A stretch of 64,000 bases of DNA, from contig NZ_AP026972.1 of the NCBI RefSeq assembly GCF_027924105.1, positions 1,612,001 to 1,676,000 on the forward strand. The letters run 5' to 3'. Each line of letters begins with the position of its first letter. The first letter of the stretch is position 1. Below the pieces are notes generated by a model. That model was not told where the DNA came from. It did not search any database and saw nothing but the letters and a program-made list of their open reading frames with translations. Positions 41,323-50,178 of this stretch are shown piece after piece. This DNA comes from Polynucleobacter sp. KF022. Lineage in GTDB: Bacteria > Pseudomonadota > Gammaproteobacteria > Burkholderiales > Burkholderiaceae. The translations under genes were made by a program, and so were the position numbers.

Positions 41323-41399
41323 TGGTGGCGAATCAGGGATTTGAACCCCGGACCTGCGGATTATGATTCCGTCGCTCTAACCAGCTGAGCTAATTCGCC
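41323..41399 (-). tRNA. tRNA-Met (CAT), probably elongator
   Basis: A 77-nt cloverleaf: acceptor GGCGAAT/ATTCGCC, D arm GCTC...GAGC, anticodon CAT (41363-41365) in the loop ATCATAA, T arm CGGGG TTCAAAT CCCTG, discriminator A and an encoded CCA. The anticodon stem has an A-C mismatch at its outer pair. CAT is shared by elongator Met, initiator Met and lysidine-modified Ile2. The paired first acceptor base (G1-C72) excludes a typical initiator, and the body resembles elongator Met of Burkholderiales; Ile2 cannot be fully excluded by eye. Confidence 0.9.
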
Positions 41400-41476
41400 G
41401 AACTCGCTATTGTAAATGATCAGGGTTCATCTGTCTAAAGGAAGTGGTGGTGACTCCCCAAGCACCCATTTAGCCT

Positions 41477-41887
41477 TTATTTGATCTGAAACACGCTCAC
41501 AGCCTCGTCTCGACCATACAAGACATTAAATTCGATCTTTTTTGCCAAAAAGAGCTTTTTCAGCACCTCATCCTTATTGTCAAAAACAATGGCTGTTTGC
41601 TCGGGGTAGCGAGAAAAAGGGTCGCTGGTGACGTCCACCGCGACACCATCAATCTTGATCTGTTTAATGGAGCGTTTGTAGAGCCTGTCAGGGCGAATAA
41701 AAATCAGGCGCTTTACATACTTATCCAACACAAGCTTTTGCCCCTGCTCATTCATCTTGTAGTAGTAGACCAACTCCTCTTTACCATTGGCGGTCATGTC
41801 ACGCTCTTCATCCCATTTAGCAAAAGCAGCTTGACTGATGAATAGACTCAAAAATAGAGTGGAAACTACTTTATAAAAGTGCATCAT
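41477..41887 (-). CDS. Hypothetical exported protein
   Basis: 136 residues with a clear signal peptide (about 1-23, MHFYKVVSTLFLSLFISQAAFA then KWDEERDM). The mature part has no motif I recognise. It has alternating strands (ELVYYYKMNEQGQKLVLDKYVKRLIFIRPDRLYKRSIKQIKIDGVAVDVTSDPF) and no Cys. It is monocistronic between tRNA-Met and the divergent MOSC gene; a second ATG one codon in is an equal start candidate. Confidence 0.6.
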   Translation of the reverse strand: MMHFYKVVSTLFLSLFISQAAFAKWDEERDMTANGKEELVYYYKMNEQGQKLVLDKYVKRLIFIRPDRLYKRSIKQIKIDGVAVDVTSDPFSRYPEQTAIVFDNKDEVLKKLFLAKKIEFNVLYGRDEAVSVFQIK

Positions 41888-41933
41888 TTACTTTCTTCAA
41901 TAGATAACTTGATCTTATCAGTCATTTTTACTT

Positions 41934-42545
41934 ATGCGTCTACTCACCATCTCCGCCGGCAAAGTCATGCCTTTGTTTGGCAATCATCACCCCGACTACA
42001 AATCCGTCGCTTCAGCAATTCGTAAAAAAGCGTTAAGCGATTTAGATAATCTCGCCACCGTCGACATTAATACTCTTGGCATTAAAGGTGATGAGCAAGC
42101 AGATCTATCAGTACACGGTGGTATTGAAAAAGCCATCTATGTTTATCCGGTAGAACACTACGCGTTTTGGAATGAACTACTGACTCGAGAGACTAAGCAG
42201 CCCGTGCATTTACAGCATGGTGCTATCGGTGAAAACTTCACCATTGAAGGCCTGCTAGAAACTGAGGTGTTTGTTGGCGACCGACTGCGGATTGGGGAAT
42301 TGGAATTTGCAGTTGTGAAATTACGTGAACCCTGCTTTAAATTTAACGCCGCCATGCGTTACAAAGGCGCTGCAAAGGCAATGCTGCAGTCTGGCTTTAG
42401 TGGCTGGTATTTGCGGGTGATCAAAACCGGGGTACTTGCTGCTGGCGCTCACATTGAACTCATCCCAGGCCCAAGAGAAACCTCTATCGCTCAACAAAAT
42501 CAAAAGCTCTTAAATAATCGCAATCAACAAGATTTGTGGGAATAA
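41934..42545 (+). CDS. MOSC-domain protein (YiiM-like)
   Basis: 203 residues. DINTLGIKGDEQADLSVHGGIEKAIYVYPVEHYAFW and the later GAIGENFTIEGLLETEVFVGDRLRIGELEFAVVKLREPCFKF are the MOSC beta-barrel pattern; the Cys in REPCFKF is the conserved Mo/sulfur-carrier residue. YiiM-type proteins reduce N-hydroxylated compounds with the molybdenum cofactor, for which moaC is also in this window. It ends at a bidirectional terminator. Confidence 0.88.
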   Translation: MRLLTISAGKVMPLFGNHHPDYKSVASAIRKKALSDLDNLATVDINTLGIKGDEQADLSVHGGIEKAIYVYPVEHYAFWNELLTRETKQPVHLQHGAIGENFTIEGLLETEVFVGDRLRIGELEFAVVKLREPCFKFNAAMRYKGAAKAMLQSGFSGWYLRVIKTGVLAAGAHIELIPGPRETSIAQQNQKLLNNRNQQDLWE

Positions 42546-42547
42546 AA

Positions 42548-42573
42548 AAACCCGACCATTTCTGATCGGGTTT
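42548..42573. terminator. Bidirectional terminator between MOSC gene and MFS gene
   Basis: Stem AAACCCGA/TCGGGTTT with a 10-base loop, A-run on the left and T-rich sequence on the right, between two convergent stop codons (42545 and 42599). It can serve both genes. Confidence 0.8.
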
Positions 42574-42598
42574 CTTATTTGTTGCTAACTAAAGAATC

Positions 42599-44269
42599 TT
42601 AGTCACGTGCGTAGATATCTACGTCTTTGGTTTCTTTAACAAACAGCGTACCGATTACCAATGTCATCGCAGCGATGATGATTGGGTACCAGAGACCGTA
42701 GTAAATATTACCGTTTTGCGCAACCAAGGCGAAGGAGATCGTTGGCAACAAGCCGCCGAACCAACCGTTACCAATGTGGTATGGCAATGACATAGAGGTG
42801 TAACGAATGCGGGTTGGGAACATCTCAACCAACATCGCAGCGATTGGACCATAAACCATGGTTACCAAGATCACCAAGAACACCAACAACGCCAATACAG
42901 CTACGTAGTTAATTTGTGAGGAATCAGCTTTAGCTGGGTAGCCAGCAGCATTCAACGCATCACGAATTTGCTTCTTGAACTCAGCATCTTTAGCTTTCAA
43001 ATCTGCTGGAGCCATGCCTTTTGCTGTGTAGCCAGTGATTTCTGTATCACCAATCTTCACAACAGCTGTACTACCGGCTGGGCCAGGAATTGTTGTATAG
43101 CTTGCAGAGTTAGACGCCATCACTTGTTTTGCGATATCGCAAGAACTTGTGAACTTCGCTGTACCTGTTGGGTTGAATTGGAATGTACATTCGTTCACGT
43201 CAGCAGTAATAGTTGCTGGTGAAGTTGCCATTGCCTTTTCCAACGCTGGGTTAGCAAAGTGAGTCAAAGCATTAAATACGGAAACCGGTGTATTTGGAAT
43301 GTAAGTAATGATCGCCAGTAACAAACCAGACATGATGATTACTTTACGGCCAATCTTGTCAGACCATGCACCAAATACTACGAAGAACGGTGTGCCGATT
43401 ACCAATGAAGCAGCAATCAACAAGTTCGCAGTCTTAGCGTCTACTTTCAACACTTGTGTGAGGTAGAACAAAGCGTAGAACTGACCTGTGTACCAAACCA
43501 CCGCTTGACCTGCAACCAGACCAAACAATGCCAAGATAACAATCTTCAAGTTCTTCCATTGACCGAATGACTCGGACAAAGGAGCTTTTGACAATTTGCC
43601 TTCTTCTTTCATCTTCTTGAAAGCTGGAGACTCATTCATGGACAAACGAATCCATACAGAGATCGCCAACAATGCGATAGAAGCGATGAAAGGAATACGC
43701 CAGCCCCAAACATCAAAGTCTGGACCAGTGAATTCACGTGTGAACAAAATCACTAGCAAGGAGAGGAACAAACCTAAAGTAGCAGTTGTTTGAATCCAAG
43801 CTGTATAGGCACCACGCTTACCGTGAGGAGCATGTTCTGCAACATACGTAGCAGCACCACCGTACTCACCGCCCAAAGCCAAACCTTGAAGCATACGCAA
43901 TGCGATCAAGATAACTGGAGCGGCAACACCGATAGTTGCGTAGTTAGGCAGAATACCTACGATGAAGGTTGCGCCACCCATTAACAGAATGGTGACCAAG
44001 AACGTATATTTACGTCCGATCAAATCGCCTAAGCGACCGAACACCAACGCGCCGAATGGACGCACGATGAAACCAGCAGCAAACGCTAACAAAGCGAAAA
44101 TGAAGGCAGAGCCAGCATCTAAGCCTGAGAAGAACTGCTTGGCGATAACGGCAGCCAAAGAACCGTAAAGATAAAAGTCGTACCACTCAAAAACCGTACC
44201 TAAAGATGATGCAAAAATAACTTTGCGTTCTTCAGCGGTCATTGGGGCTGCTTTAGTTGATGTTGACAT
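42599..44269 (-). CDS. MFS transporter, metabolite:H+ symporter family, with large periplasmic insertion
   Basis: 556 residues, about 100 longer than a standard MHS symporter. Twelve spans are visible, with ASSLGTVFEWYDFYLYGSLAAVIA at TM1 and GRLGDLIGRK between TM2 and TM3. A polar segment of about 115 residues (roughly 335-450) sits between TM9 and TM10 and, with the N-terminus inside, faces the periplasm. It has two Cys 16 residues apart (ECTFQF...SSC) that could pair. The MHS family carries organic acids, betaines and similar solutes with H+; the substrate is unknown. AGGAGCTACTG precedes the ATG. Confidence 0.85.
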   Translation of the reverse strand: MSTSTKAAPMTAEERKVIFASSLGTVFEWYDFYLYGSLAAVIAKQFFSGLDAGSAFIFALLAFAAGFIVRPFGALVFGRLGDLIGRKYTFLVTILLMGGATFIVGILPNYATIGVAAPVILIALRMLQGLALGGEYGGAATYVAEHAPHGKRGAYTAWIQTTATLGLFLSLLVILFTREFTGPDFDVWGWRIPFIASIALLAISVWIRLSMNESPAFKKMKEEGKLSKAPLSESFGQWKNLKIVILALFGLVAGQAVVWYTGQFYALFYLTQVLKVDAKTANLLIAASLVIGTPFFVVFGAWSDKIGRKVIIMSGLLLAIITYIPNTPVSVFNALTHFANPALEKAMATSPATITADVNECTFQFNPTGTAKFTSSCDIAKQVMASNSASYTTIPGPAGSTAVVKIGDTEITGYTAKGMAPADLKAKDAEFKKQIRDALNAAGYPAKADSSQINYVAVLALLVFLVILVTMVYGPIAAMLVEMFPTRIRYTSMSLPYHIGNGWFGGLLPTISFALVAQNGNIYYGLWYPIIIAAMTLVIGTLFVKETKDVDIYARD

Positions 44270-44480
44270 CAGTAGCTCCTAACTATTTTTATTAAATAAA
44301 AAACAACGGGTCGATTATGCTTTGAAAAAATTCAAAGAAATCCACTAGTTAGGGTAATTCCCCATCAAATAGGATCGGGGTTTTCCCGAGAAATCAGGAA
44401 ACTAGAGGCAATTTCACAACAAGTACTAGCCTAGCGTCTAATGCATAGGCAGCAGTTTATATATTGGAGACACAATAACC

Positions 44481-46079
44481 ATGCAACAAAAATGGGGAAT
44501 TCGAGGAATGGCGGTAGCGCCACATTCACTCGCTTCTGAATCAGCCATAGCAGTTCTGCGGGAAGGGGGCAACGCATTAGAAGCCATGGTGGCGGCAGCC
44601 GCAACGATTGCAGTTGTCTATCCCCATATGAACTCAATAGGTGGCGACTCATTTTGGGTTGTTCACTCACCTGGCAAGGCTATGGGTGGCATCGATGCTT
44701 GCGGTGCTGCCGCTGGTTTAGCAACTAAGCAATGGTATGCAGAGCTAGGTATTACTAAAGCCATTCCTTTTAGAGGGCCCGTTGCTGCAAATACAGTTGC
44801 CGGAACTATCTCTGGCTGGGGTGCTGCTCACAAACTCTCCAAACAAGGCTTGGGCGGCAAGATTCCCCTGTCTCGCTTATTGGCTGACGCCATTCATTAC
44901 GCAGAAGCAGGTGTACCAGTTACTTATAGTCAATCCAGCTTGACTGCAAAGAAGCGTGAGGAGCTTAACTCCATCCCTGGATTTGCTAAAACTTTTTTAG
45001 TGGATGGCAAAGCACCTGCGGTTGGCAGCATCTTTAAACAAGAGCGCCTGGCAAAAACCTTGCGTCAAATTGCCACCAAGGGAACGGACGATTATTACCG
45101 CGGCGATCTTGCTGAACTCCTTGCAAAAGAGCTAACCAACATTGGCAGTCCATTGCGCCTCGATGATTTGCATCGTCATCACGCCAAACTCATTGATCCC
45201 CTTGAACTCAAACATAGTCTGGGTAAGGTGTACAACATGATTCCACCTACTCAAGGTGTTGTGTCATTAATGATCATCGGCATCCTAGATCAACTGAACT
45301 TAAAACGCTTTAAGGTCGACAGTGCTGAGTATGTACATCACTGTGTTGAGGCTACTAAACAGGCGTTTAAGATTCGCGATCAATTTGTCACTGATCCTGC
45401 GTACATGACAAAAAATGCACAGTCTTTCTTATCGCCTGCATTCTTAAAAAAACTTGCTAAGAATATTGACCCCAACAAAGCTTTGCCTTGGGGCCAAGGC
45501 AAGGGACCGGCCGATACGATTTGGATGGGCGTCATTGACGGTGATGGCAATTGCGTCTCATTCATTCAAAGTATTTATCACGAGTTTGGCGCTGGCATTG
45601 TGCTGCCTAAATCTGGCGTGAACTGGCAAAACCGTGGCTGCAGTTTTTCACTTGACCCGAATACACTGAATCATCTTGAGCCCTATCGCAAACCATTCCA
45701 CACATTGAATCCAGCGATGGCTTTATTCAAAGATGGGCGCTCGATGGTTTATGGAACGATGGGTGGTGATGGTCAACCCCAAACGCAATGCGCAGTCTTT
45801 ACTCGCACTGCCACTTACGGCTTAGACCCACAAGATGCTATTAGTCGTCCACGCTGGTTACTCGGTCGCACTTGGGGCCAAACGAGCGATAGCTTAAAAC
45901 TCGAGTCTCGCTTTAGTCCTTGGGTTGCAAAAGAACTGCATGCCCTAGGTCATGAGATAGAGATGCTCGATGCGTTTGATGAAACCGTAGGACATGCTGG
46001 CTGCATCATTCGTGATCCATCAGGCACATTGCGTGGCGGATGGGATCCTCGTAGCGATGGTGCGGTTAGCGCGTTTTAG
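44481..46079 (+). CDS. Gamma-glutamyltransferase-family protein
   Basis: 532 residues of the Ntn-hydrolase GGT family: GMAVAPHSLASESAIAVLREGGNALEAMVAAAATIAVVYPHMNSIGGDSFW at the N-terminus and TLNPAMALFKDGRSMVYGTMGGDGQPQTQ near the end. The self-processing Thr is expected in GPADTIWMGVIDGDGNCVSFIQSIYHEFGAG. Classical GGT has TTH[FY] there; this DTIW version belongs to the branch that includes oxamate amidohydrolase (HpxW) and YwrD-like proteins. There is no obvious signal peptide, so it is probably cytoplasmic. It may hydrolyse an amide rather than glutathione. It overlaps the convergent TRIC gene by 14 bases. Confidence 0.85.
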   Translation: MQQKWGIRGMAVAPHSLASESAIAVLREGGNALEAMVAAAATIAVVYPHMNSIGGDSFWVVHSPGKAMGGIDACGAAAGLATKQWYAELGITKAIPFRGPVAANTVAGTISGWGAAHKLSKQGLGGKIPLSRLLADAIHYAEAGVPVTYSQSSLTAKKREELNSIPGFAKTFLVDGKAPAVGSIFKQERLAKTLRQIATKGTDDYYRGDLAELLAKELTNIGSPLRLDDLHRHHAKLIDPLELKHSLGKVYNMIPPTQGVVSLMIIGILDQLNLKRFKVDSAEYVHHCVEATKQAFKIRDQFVTDPAYMTKNAQSFLSPAFLKKLAKNIDPNKALPWGQGKGPADTIWMGVIDGDGNCVSFIQSIYHEFGAGIVLPKSGVNWQNRGCSFSLDPNTLNHLEPYRKPFHTLNPAMALFKDGRSMVYGTMGGDGQPQTQCAVFTRTATYGLDPQDAISRPRWLLGRTWGQTSDSLKLESRFSPWVAKELHALGHEIEMLDAFDETVGHAGCIIRDPSGTLRGGWDPRSDGAVSAF

Positions 46080-46695
46080 TAATAAACATTTTAGGCACGC
46101 GCAGATCCCAATAAATAGCGGCTGCGCGTAGCCCAAAAATTCCGAGCATACAAATCACAGAACCTTCAACCACATACTGTGGCAATAAGTTCAGCACCAA
46201 AACATATGCAACACAACCCAAAGTGACCGGAATCGCATAGAGCTCATGCGACATGATTAACGTTTTTCTGCCGGCAAGCACATCACGCAATAGGCCGCCA
46301 CCGATCGCGGTAATTACACCTAAGATGACTGGTGCAACAGGCAAACCAAAATTCATATTCCACGCTTTATCCGCACCCTGAATTGCAAATAGAGCAGCGC
46401 CAAAGCCATCGATATACAACATCCAACGATAAATTTGCGGTTGGGTAAAAAACGATTCTGCGAAAAATGTCAGCACGCTTGCGCCCAAGGCAAGCCATAC
46501 ATATATTTGATTGTCCGACCAGAAGGTGGGTACCTCCAAAATAATGTCACGAATAGTGCCTCCGCCAATGGCAGTAATCAAACCTAACACTAGGACACCA
46601 AAGAGATCGACACCACGATCTGCGATAGCCAAAACCCCCGTGACAGCAAAGGCCATGGTTGCAATGATGCCGATCCAGAAACTAATCTCTTCCAT
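46066..46695 (-). CDS. Trimeric intracellular cation channel (TRIC/YadS) family protein
   Basis: 209 residues with seven spans arranged as two three-helix repeats, each carrying a Gly-rich RD motif: LITAIGGGTIRDIIL and VITAIGGGLLRDVLAG. Bacterial TRIC homologues form K+-permeable trimers in the inner membrane. It is monocistronic, its 3' end overlaps the GGT-family gene, and it diverges from maiA. Confidence 0.88.
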   Translation of the reverse strand: MEEISFWIGIIATMAFAVTGVLAIADRGVDLFGVLVLGLITAIGGGTIRDIILEVPTFWSDNQIYVWLALGASVLTFFAESFFTQPQIYRWMLYIDGFGAALFAIQGADKAWNMNFGLPVAPVILGVITAIGGGLLRDVLAGRKTLIMSHELYAIPVTLGCVAYVLVLNLLPQYVVEGSVICMLGIFGLRAAAIYWDLRVPKMFITKTR

Positions 46696-46785
46696 AACAA
46701 AGAGTCTAAAGCACTTTGCTTACGTACCAACTTGAATGACCATTCTGAATATACTGTTAGCCATGAAATCTGATAAGGCATCGAT

Positions 46786-47466
46786 ATGATCCCCAAGCTA
46801 TACAGCTTTTGGCGTAGCTCTGCAGCCTATCGGGTACGTATCGCTCTCAACCTTAAGGGCATGGACTGCGAAATTATTCCAATCCACCTCAGTAAAAATG
46901 GTGGCGAGCAAATGGGAGAGGTATATAGCAGCAAAAATCCCAATCGCTTAGTACCTTTATTTGAAGATGGGCAGAAAAGTATTCATCAATCCTTGGCAAT
47001 TATTGAGTACCTTGATGAAGTTCAGCCTGAGCCAGCCCTTCTCCCTGAGCTTGTAATTGATCGAGCCTGGGTGCGATCTATTGCAATGGATATCACCAGC
47101 GATATTCATCCAATTAATAACGTTCGCGTACTCCGCTATCTCATCAAAAAACTCGGCATTAATACCGAAGCTAAAGATGAGTGGTACCAGCACTGGGTCA
47201 AAGTTGGTCTAGAGAGCATTGAAAAACAATTGAGCAATGACTCTAGGGTTGGGAGGTTTGCCTACGGCGATCATCCGGGCTTAATTGATATCTGCTTAGT
47301 GCCTCAACTATTTAATGCACTAAGCGCAAAAGTAGATGTGGAGCCCTACCCTACACTCATGAGAATTTTTCATGAGTGTATGAAGTTACCTGCCTTCATT
47401 AATGCATCCTGGGAAAAACAAATCGATGCCGAAGGCTCAAACCCAGCTGCTCCAAAGGAGCAATGA
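46786..47466 (+). CDS. maiA: Maleylacetoacetate isomerase (zeta-class glutathione S-transferase)
   Basis: 226 residues. The N-terminal thioredoxin-fold domain has LYSFWRSSAAYRVRIALNLKGM, the SSxxYRVRIAL signature of zeta GSTs, then NPNRLVPLFEDG and HQSLAIIEYLDE. It isomerises maleylacetoacetate to fumarylacetoacetate (or the pyruvate analogue in the gentisate route) with glutathione. No tyrosine- or gentisate-degradation genes adjoin it, so the pathway cannot be fixed here. Confidence 0.88.
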   Translation: MIPKLYSFWRSSAAYRVRIALNLKGMDCEIIPIHLSKNGGEQMGEVYSSKNPNRLVPLFEDGQKSIHQSLAIIEYLDEVQPEPALLPELVIDRAWVRSIAMDITSDIHPINNVRVLRYLIKKLGINTEAKDEWYQHWVKVGLESIEKQLSNDSRVGRFAYGDHPGLIDICLVPQLFNALSAKVDVEPYPTLMRIFHECMKLPAFINASWEKQIDAEGSNPAAPKEQ

Positions 47467-47472
47467 GGGGAA

Positions 47473-47997
47473 CTAGGAAATCTTCTTCAGCGTCTTGACA
47501 TAACGCTGTGCATTTTTAACGTAACGTCCAGCGATGTCGTGAATCCCCGCTATTTGCTCAGCAGTCAATTCTTTTACCGCTTTTGCTGGGGTTCCCAAGA
47601 TCATAGAGCCGTCCGGAAATTCTTTTCCCTCAGTCACTAAAGCGCCGGCACCCACCAAACAGTTTTTACCAATCTTAGCGCCATTCAAAATCACTGCACC
47701 AATACCAATCAAACTGCCGTCGCCAATCTGACAGCCGTGCAGCATCACTTGATGGCCAACAGTGACATGCTTACCAATCATGAGCGGATAACCGGGGTCG
47801 GTATGCAAAACAGATGCGTCTTGCACATTACTACCTTCGCCAATCTGAATGAGGTCGTTATCGCCACGGATCACGACTTTAGGCCAGATGCTTGCATCTT
47901 GATGAAGCTCTACTTTGCCGATCACTTCTGCACTCTCAGCAACCCAAGCGCCCTCAGCTAAGTGAGGAGCATTTCCGTCTAGTTCAAATATAGCCAT
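47473..47997 (-). CDS. Gamma-carbonic-anhydrase-family protein (hexapeptide repeat)
   Basis: 174 residues of left-handed beta helix (hexapeptide units such as IGKVEL, IGEGSN, IGDGSL, IGKNCL) with the metal histidines in SVLHTDPGYPLMIGKHVTVGHQVMLHGC. It matches the YrdA/PaaY type of gamma-class carbonic anhydrases; some members hydrate CO2 and others are inactive or act on acyl groups. It lies downstream of amtB on the same strand, 56 bases away. Confidence 0.85.
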   Translation of the reverse strand: MAIFELDGNAPHLAEGAWVAESAEVIGKVELHQDASIWPKVVIRGDNDLIQIGEGSNVQDASVLHTDPGYPLMIGKHVTVGHQVMLHGCQIGDGSLIGIGAVILNGAKIGKNCLVGAGALVTEGKEFPDGSMILGTPAKAVKELTAEQIAGIHDIAGRYVKNAQRYVKTLKKIS

Positions 47998-48053
47998 GAC
48001 TCATTATAGGTATGAATCAGGCTATAGATGAACGACTATGCACTAAAAGTGAA

Positions 48054-49256
48054 TTACCAGTTAGGCTCGCGATCAGGTGTTGAAGAAATGCGATGCACAC
48101 TTAAATCGGCGCCTTCGAACTCTTCTTCTTGAGACATGCGAATACCTAAGGTCGCCTTCAGGGCGCCGTATACGACAAAACCACCGATCAGTGCGATACC
48201 TACACCTAAGGCGCTACCAATTAGTTGACCAGTAAAAGTAATGCCGCCGAGACCACCAAAAGCTTTGGTACCAAAAATACCGGCGGCTAGCCCACCCCAA
48301 AGACCGCATAGTCCATGCAGTGGCCAAACACCGAGAACATCATCTAATTTCCAGCGGTTTTGAACCAAGGTAAACATATATACAAACAGTCCGCCAGCAA
48401 CTAAACCAACAAATAAAGCGCCAAGAGGATGCATTAAATCTGAGCCGGCACAAACTGCGACTAAACCAGCGAGTGGCCCGTTATAGGTAAAGCCCGGGTC
48501 ATTACGGCCAACCACCCAAGCAGCCAATGTGCCACCAACCATCGCCATCAAGGAATTCATTGCAACCAAACCGCTGATCTTGTCGATAGTTTGCGCACTC
48601 ATCACATTAAAACCAAACCAACCTACCGCCAAAATCCATGCACCCAATGCCAAGAAAGGAATGCTTGACGGTGGATGAGCAGAGATTTGACCTTCTTTGG
48701 TATAGCGACCACGGCGGGCGCCCAGAAGAATCACAGCCGGTAGAGCAATCCAACCGCCCACGGCATGGACTACAACTGAACCAGCAAAGTCATGGAACTC
48801 TTCACCAGTTAAGTCTTTAATCCAAGCCTGAATACCGTAATGTTGATTCCAGGCAATACCTTCAAAGAAGGGATAAATAAAACCCACCAAGATAAAGGTA
48901 GCAATAAGTTGAGGATTAAATTTTGCACGCTCTGCTATGCCGCCTGAAATAATGGCAGGGATTGCAGCAGCAAAGGTGAGCAAGAAGAAAAACTTCACTA
49001 ATTCGTAACCATTCTTCTCAGCGAGCAACTCGGCGCCAGAGAAAAAGTTCACACCATAAGCAATGCTGTAACCAATAAAGAAATACGCAATAGTCGAGAC
49101 TGCAAAGTCCACCAAGATTTTTACCAACGCATTGACTTGGTTTTTCTTGCGAACAGTTCCCAGCTCCAAGAACGCAAAGCCTGCATGCATGGCAAGCACC
49201 ATGATTGCACCGAGCAAGATGAATAAAGCATCGCTACCTGTTTTCAAAGTTTCCAT
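48054..49256 (-). CDS. amtB: Ammonium transporter
   Basis: About 400 residues from the ATG at 49256 (METLKTGSDALF), which has GAGGG ahead; a longer reading has no RBS. Eleven spans. The twin-His pore residues lie in DFAGSVVVHAVGGW and PLHGLCGLWGG. It conducts NH3/NH4+ across the inner membrane under nitrogen limitation. The usual partner gene glnK is not beside it: the upstream neighbour is a divergent exported-protein gene. Confidence 0.94.
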   Translation of the reverse strand: METLKTGSDALFILLGAIMVLAMHAGFAFLELGTVRKKNQVNALVKILVDFAVSTIAYFFIGYSIAYGVNFFSGAELLAEKNGYELVKFFFLLTFAAAIPAIISGGIAERAKFNPQLIATFILVGFIYPFFEGIAWNQHYGIQAWIKDLTGEEFHDFAGSVVVHAVGGWIALPAVILLGARRGRYTKEGQISAHPPSSIPFLALGAWILAVGWFGFNVMSAQTIDKISGLVAMNSLMAMVGGTLAAWVVGRNDPGFTYNGPLAGLVAVCAGSDLMHPLGALFVGLVAGGLFVYMFTLVQNRWKLDDVLGVWPLHGLCGLWGGLAAGIFGTKAFGGLGGITFTGQLIGSALGVGIALIGGFVVYGALKATLGIRMSQEEEFEGADLSVHRISSTPDREPNW

Positions 49257-49393
49257 GAAATTTTCCCTCGTATTTTTTGCATCATTATGGGGAATGTAAA
49301 AACCCAAAGAAGTGCGAGCTGCACCCATTTAGTGCATTAAGTACCCATATTTATGGTTTATCATCGTTTTTACATACACCTAAGGGAGAACCC

Positions 49394-49756
49394 ATGAAGA
49401 AATTCCTCATTGCATTGGCCGCTTTAGCCGCTTTTTCAGGCTTTGCACAAGCACAAGAAACCATCAAAGTATTAAGCACACAAGAACTCGCTAATGTTTG
49501 CAAACTCCCTGCAAGCCCAGAATCACGCAGTTTCTGTATCGGCTTTACCACTTCTGTTTATGAAACTTATTTAGCCACTCGCCATCCACAACGTGCAAAG
49601 CCATTTATTTGCGTTAAGCAACCAGCTCCATCACGTGATGAAGTGATTGGTGATTTTGTAAAGTTTGCGCAAAGCAATCCACAAGTAGCTGACAAACCAG
49701 CAGCCGGTGTTTTCTTGGGCTTCTTAGCTTCACGCTTCCCTTGCGCTAGAAAATAA
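49394..49756 (+). CDS. Exported Rap1a/Tai-domain-like protein
   Basis: 120 residues from the ATG at 49394, with AAGGGAGAACCC ahead; the frame is open further upstream but without an RBS. A signal peptide (about 1-20, ending GFAQAQ) is followed by a small domain with four Cys (NVCKL, SFCIGF, FICVK, FPCAR), fitting the Rap1a/Tai family. Founding members are immunity proteins to type VI effectors. Here no toxin or T6SS gene is nearby, so that role is not implied. Confidence 0.65.
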   Translation: MKKFLIALAALAAFSGFAQAQETIKVLSTQELANVCKLPASPESRSFCIGFTTSVYETYLATRHPQRAKPFICVKQPAPSRDEVIGDFVKFAQSNPQVADKPAAGVFLGFLASRFPCARK

Positions 49757-49802
49757 TTCCAGCGACTAGCCAAACCAATACACTTTTAAAGGATCAGTTG
49801 AT

Positions 49803-50090
49803 ATGAAAAAAATTATCGCGATTACCGCAGCAACTTTAGCAATCGCCGGTTGCTCAAATATGAGCAATACTGAGCAACGTACACTCTCAGGCGCGAGCAT
49901 TGGCGCAGCGGCTGGTGCTGTTGGCACCGCAATCTTCCACGGCAATCCTATCTGGGGCGCAGTAGGTGGTGCGGCCGTTGGTGCAGCTTCTGGTTATGTA
50001 TACGACGCTTACAAAAAAGATCAAGCGGCTGAATATAACTCTGGCTATAACGCAGGTAAAAATAATCAGCCAGCTAAGGCGCCTAATTAA
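49803..50090 (+). CDS. Glycine-zipper lipoprotein
   Basis: 95 residues. A lipoprotein signal peptide ends in the lipobox IAGC (Cys17). SGASIGAAAGAVGTAIFHGNPIWGAVGGAAVGAASGYVYDAYKKD is a glycine zipper able to insert in or span a membrane, as in OsmB/YMGG-type proteins. It is probably anchored in the outer membrane; function unknown. AAGGATCAGTTG precedes the ATG, 46 bases after the Rap1a/Tai-like gene. Confidence 0.8.
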   Translation: MKKIIAITAATLAIAGCSNMSNTEQRTLSGASIGAAAGAVGTAIFHGNPIWGAVGGAAVGAASGYVYDAYKKDQAAEYNSGYNAGKNNQPAKAPN

Positions 50091-50145
50091 GTCGACCTAC
50101 TAAGCTTTAAAGCCCGGCCCATTCAGGCCTGGGCGCAGTAAAACA

Positions 50146-50178
50146 AACCCAGCTCGTATTAATTTACCAGCTGGGTTT
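50146..50178 (+). terminator. Terminator of the glycine-zipper gene, overlapping the osmC-family 3' end
   Basis: Stem AAACCCAGCT (50146-50154) with AGCTGGGTTT (50169-50178) followed by TT ATTT on the plus strand. The right arm is also the last coding bases of the convergent OsmC-family gene (stop at 50159). A second GC-rich hairpin with one bulge lies just upstream at about 50112-50134. Confidence 0.75.

Noticed and set aside
41323..41399. tRNA-Ile2 (CAT with lysidine) instead of tRNA-Met
   Set aside because: The stem sequences look more like elongator Met of this group. The alternative remains possible but is less likely.
49394..49756. Type VI secretion immunity gene
   Set aside because: The Rap1a/Tai-like domain also occurs in many exported proteins unrelated to T6SS. 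No effector or secretion gene is nearby.
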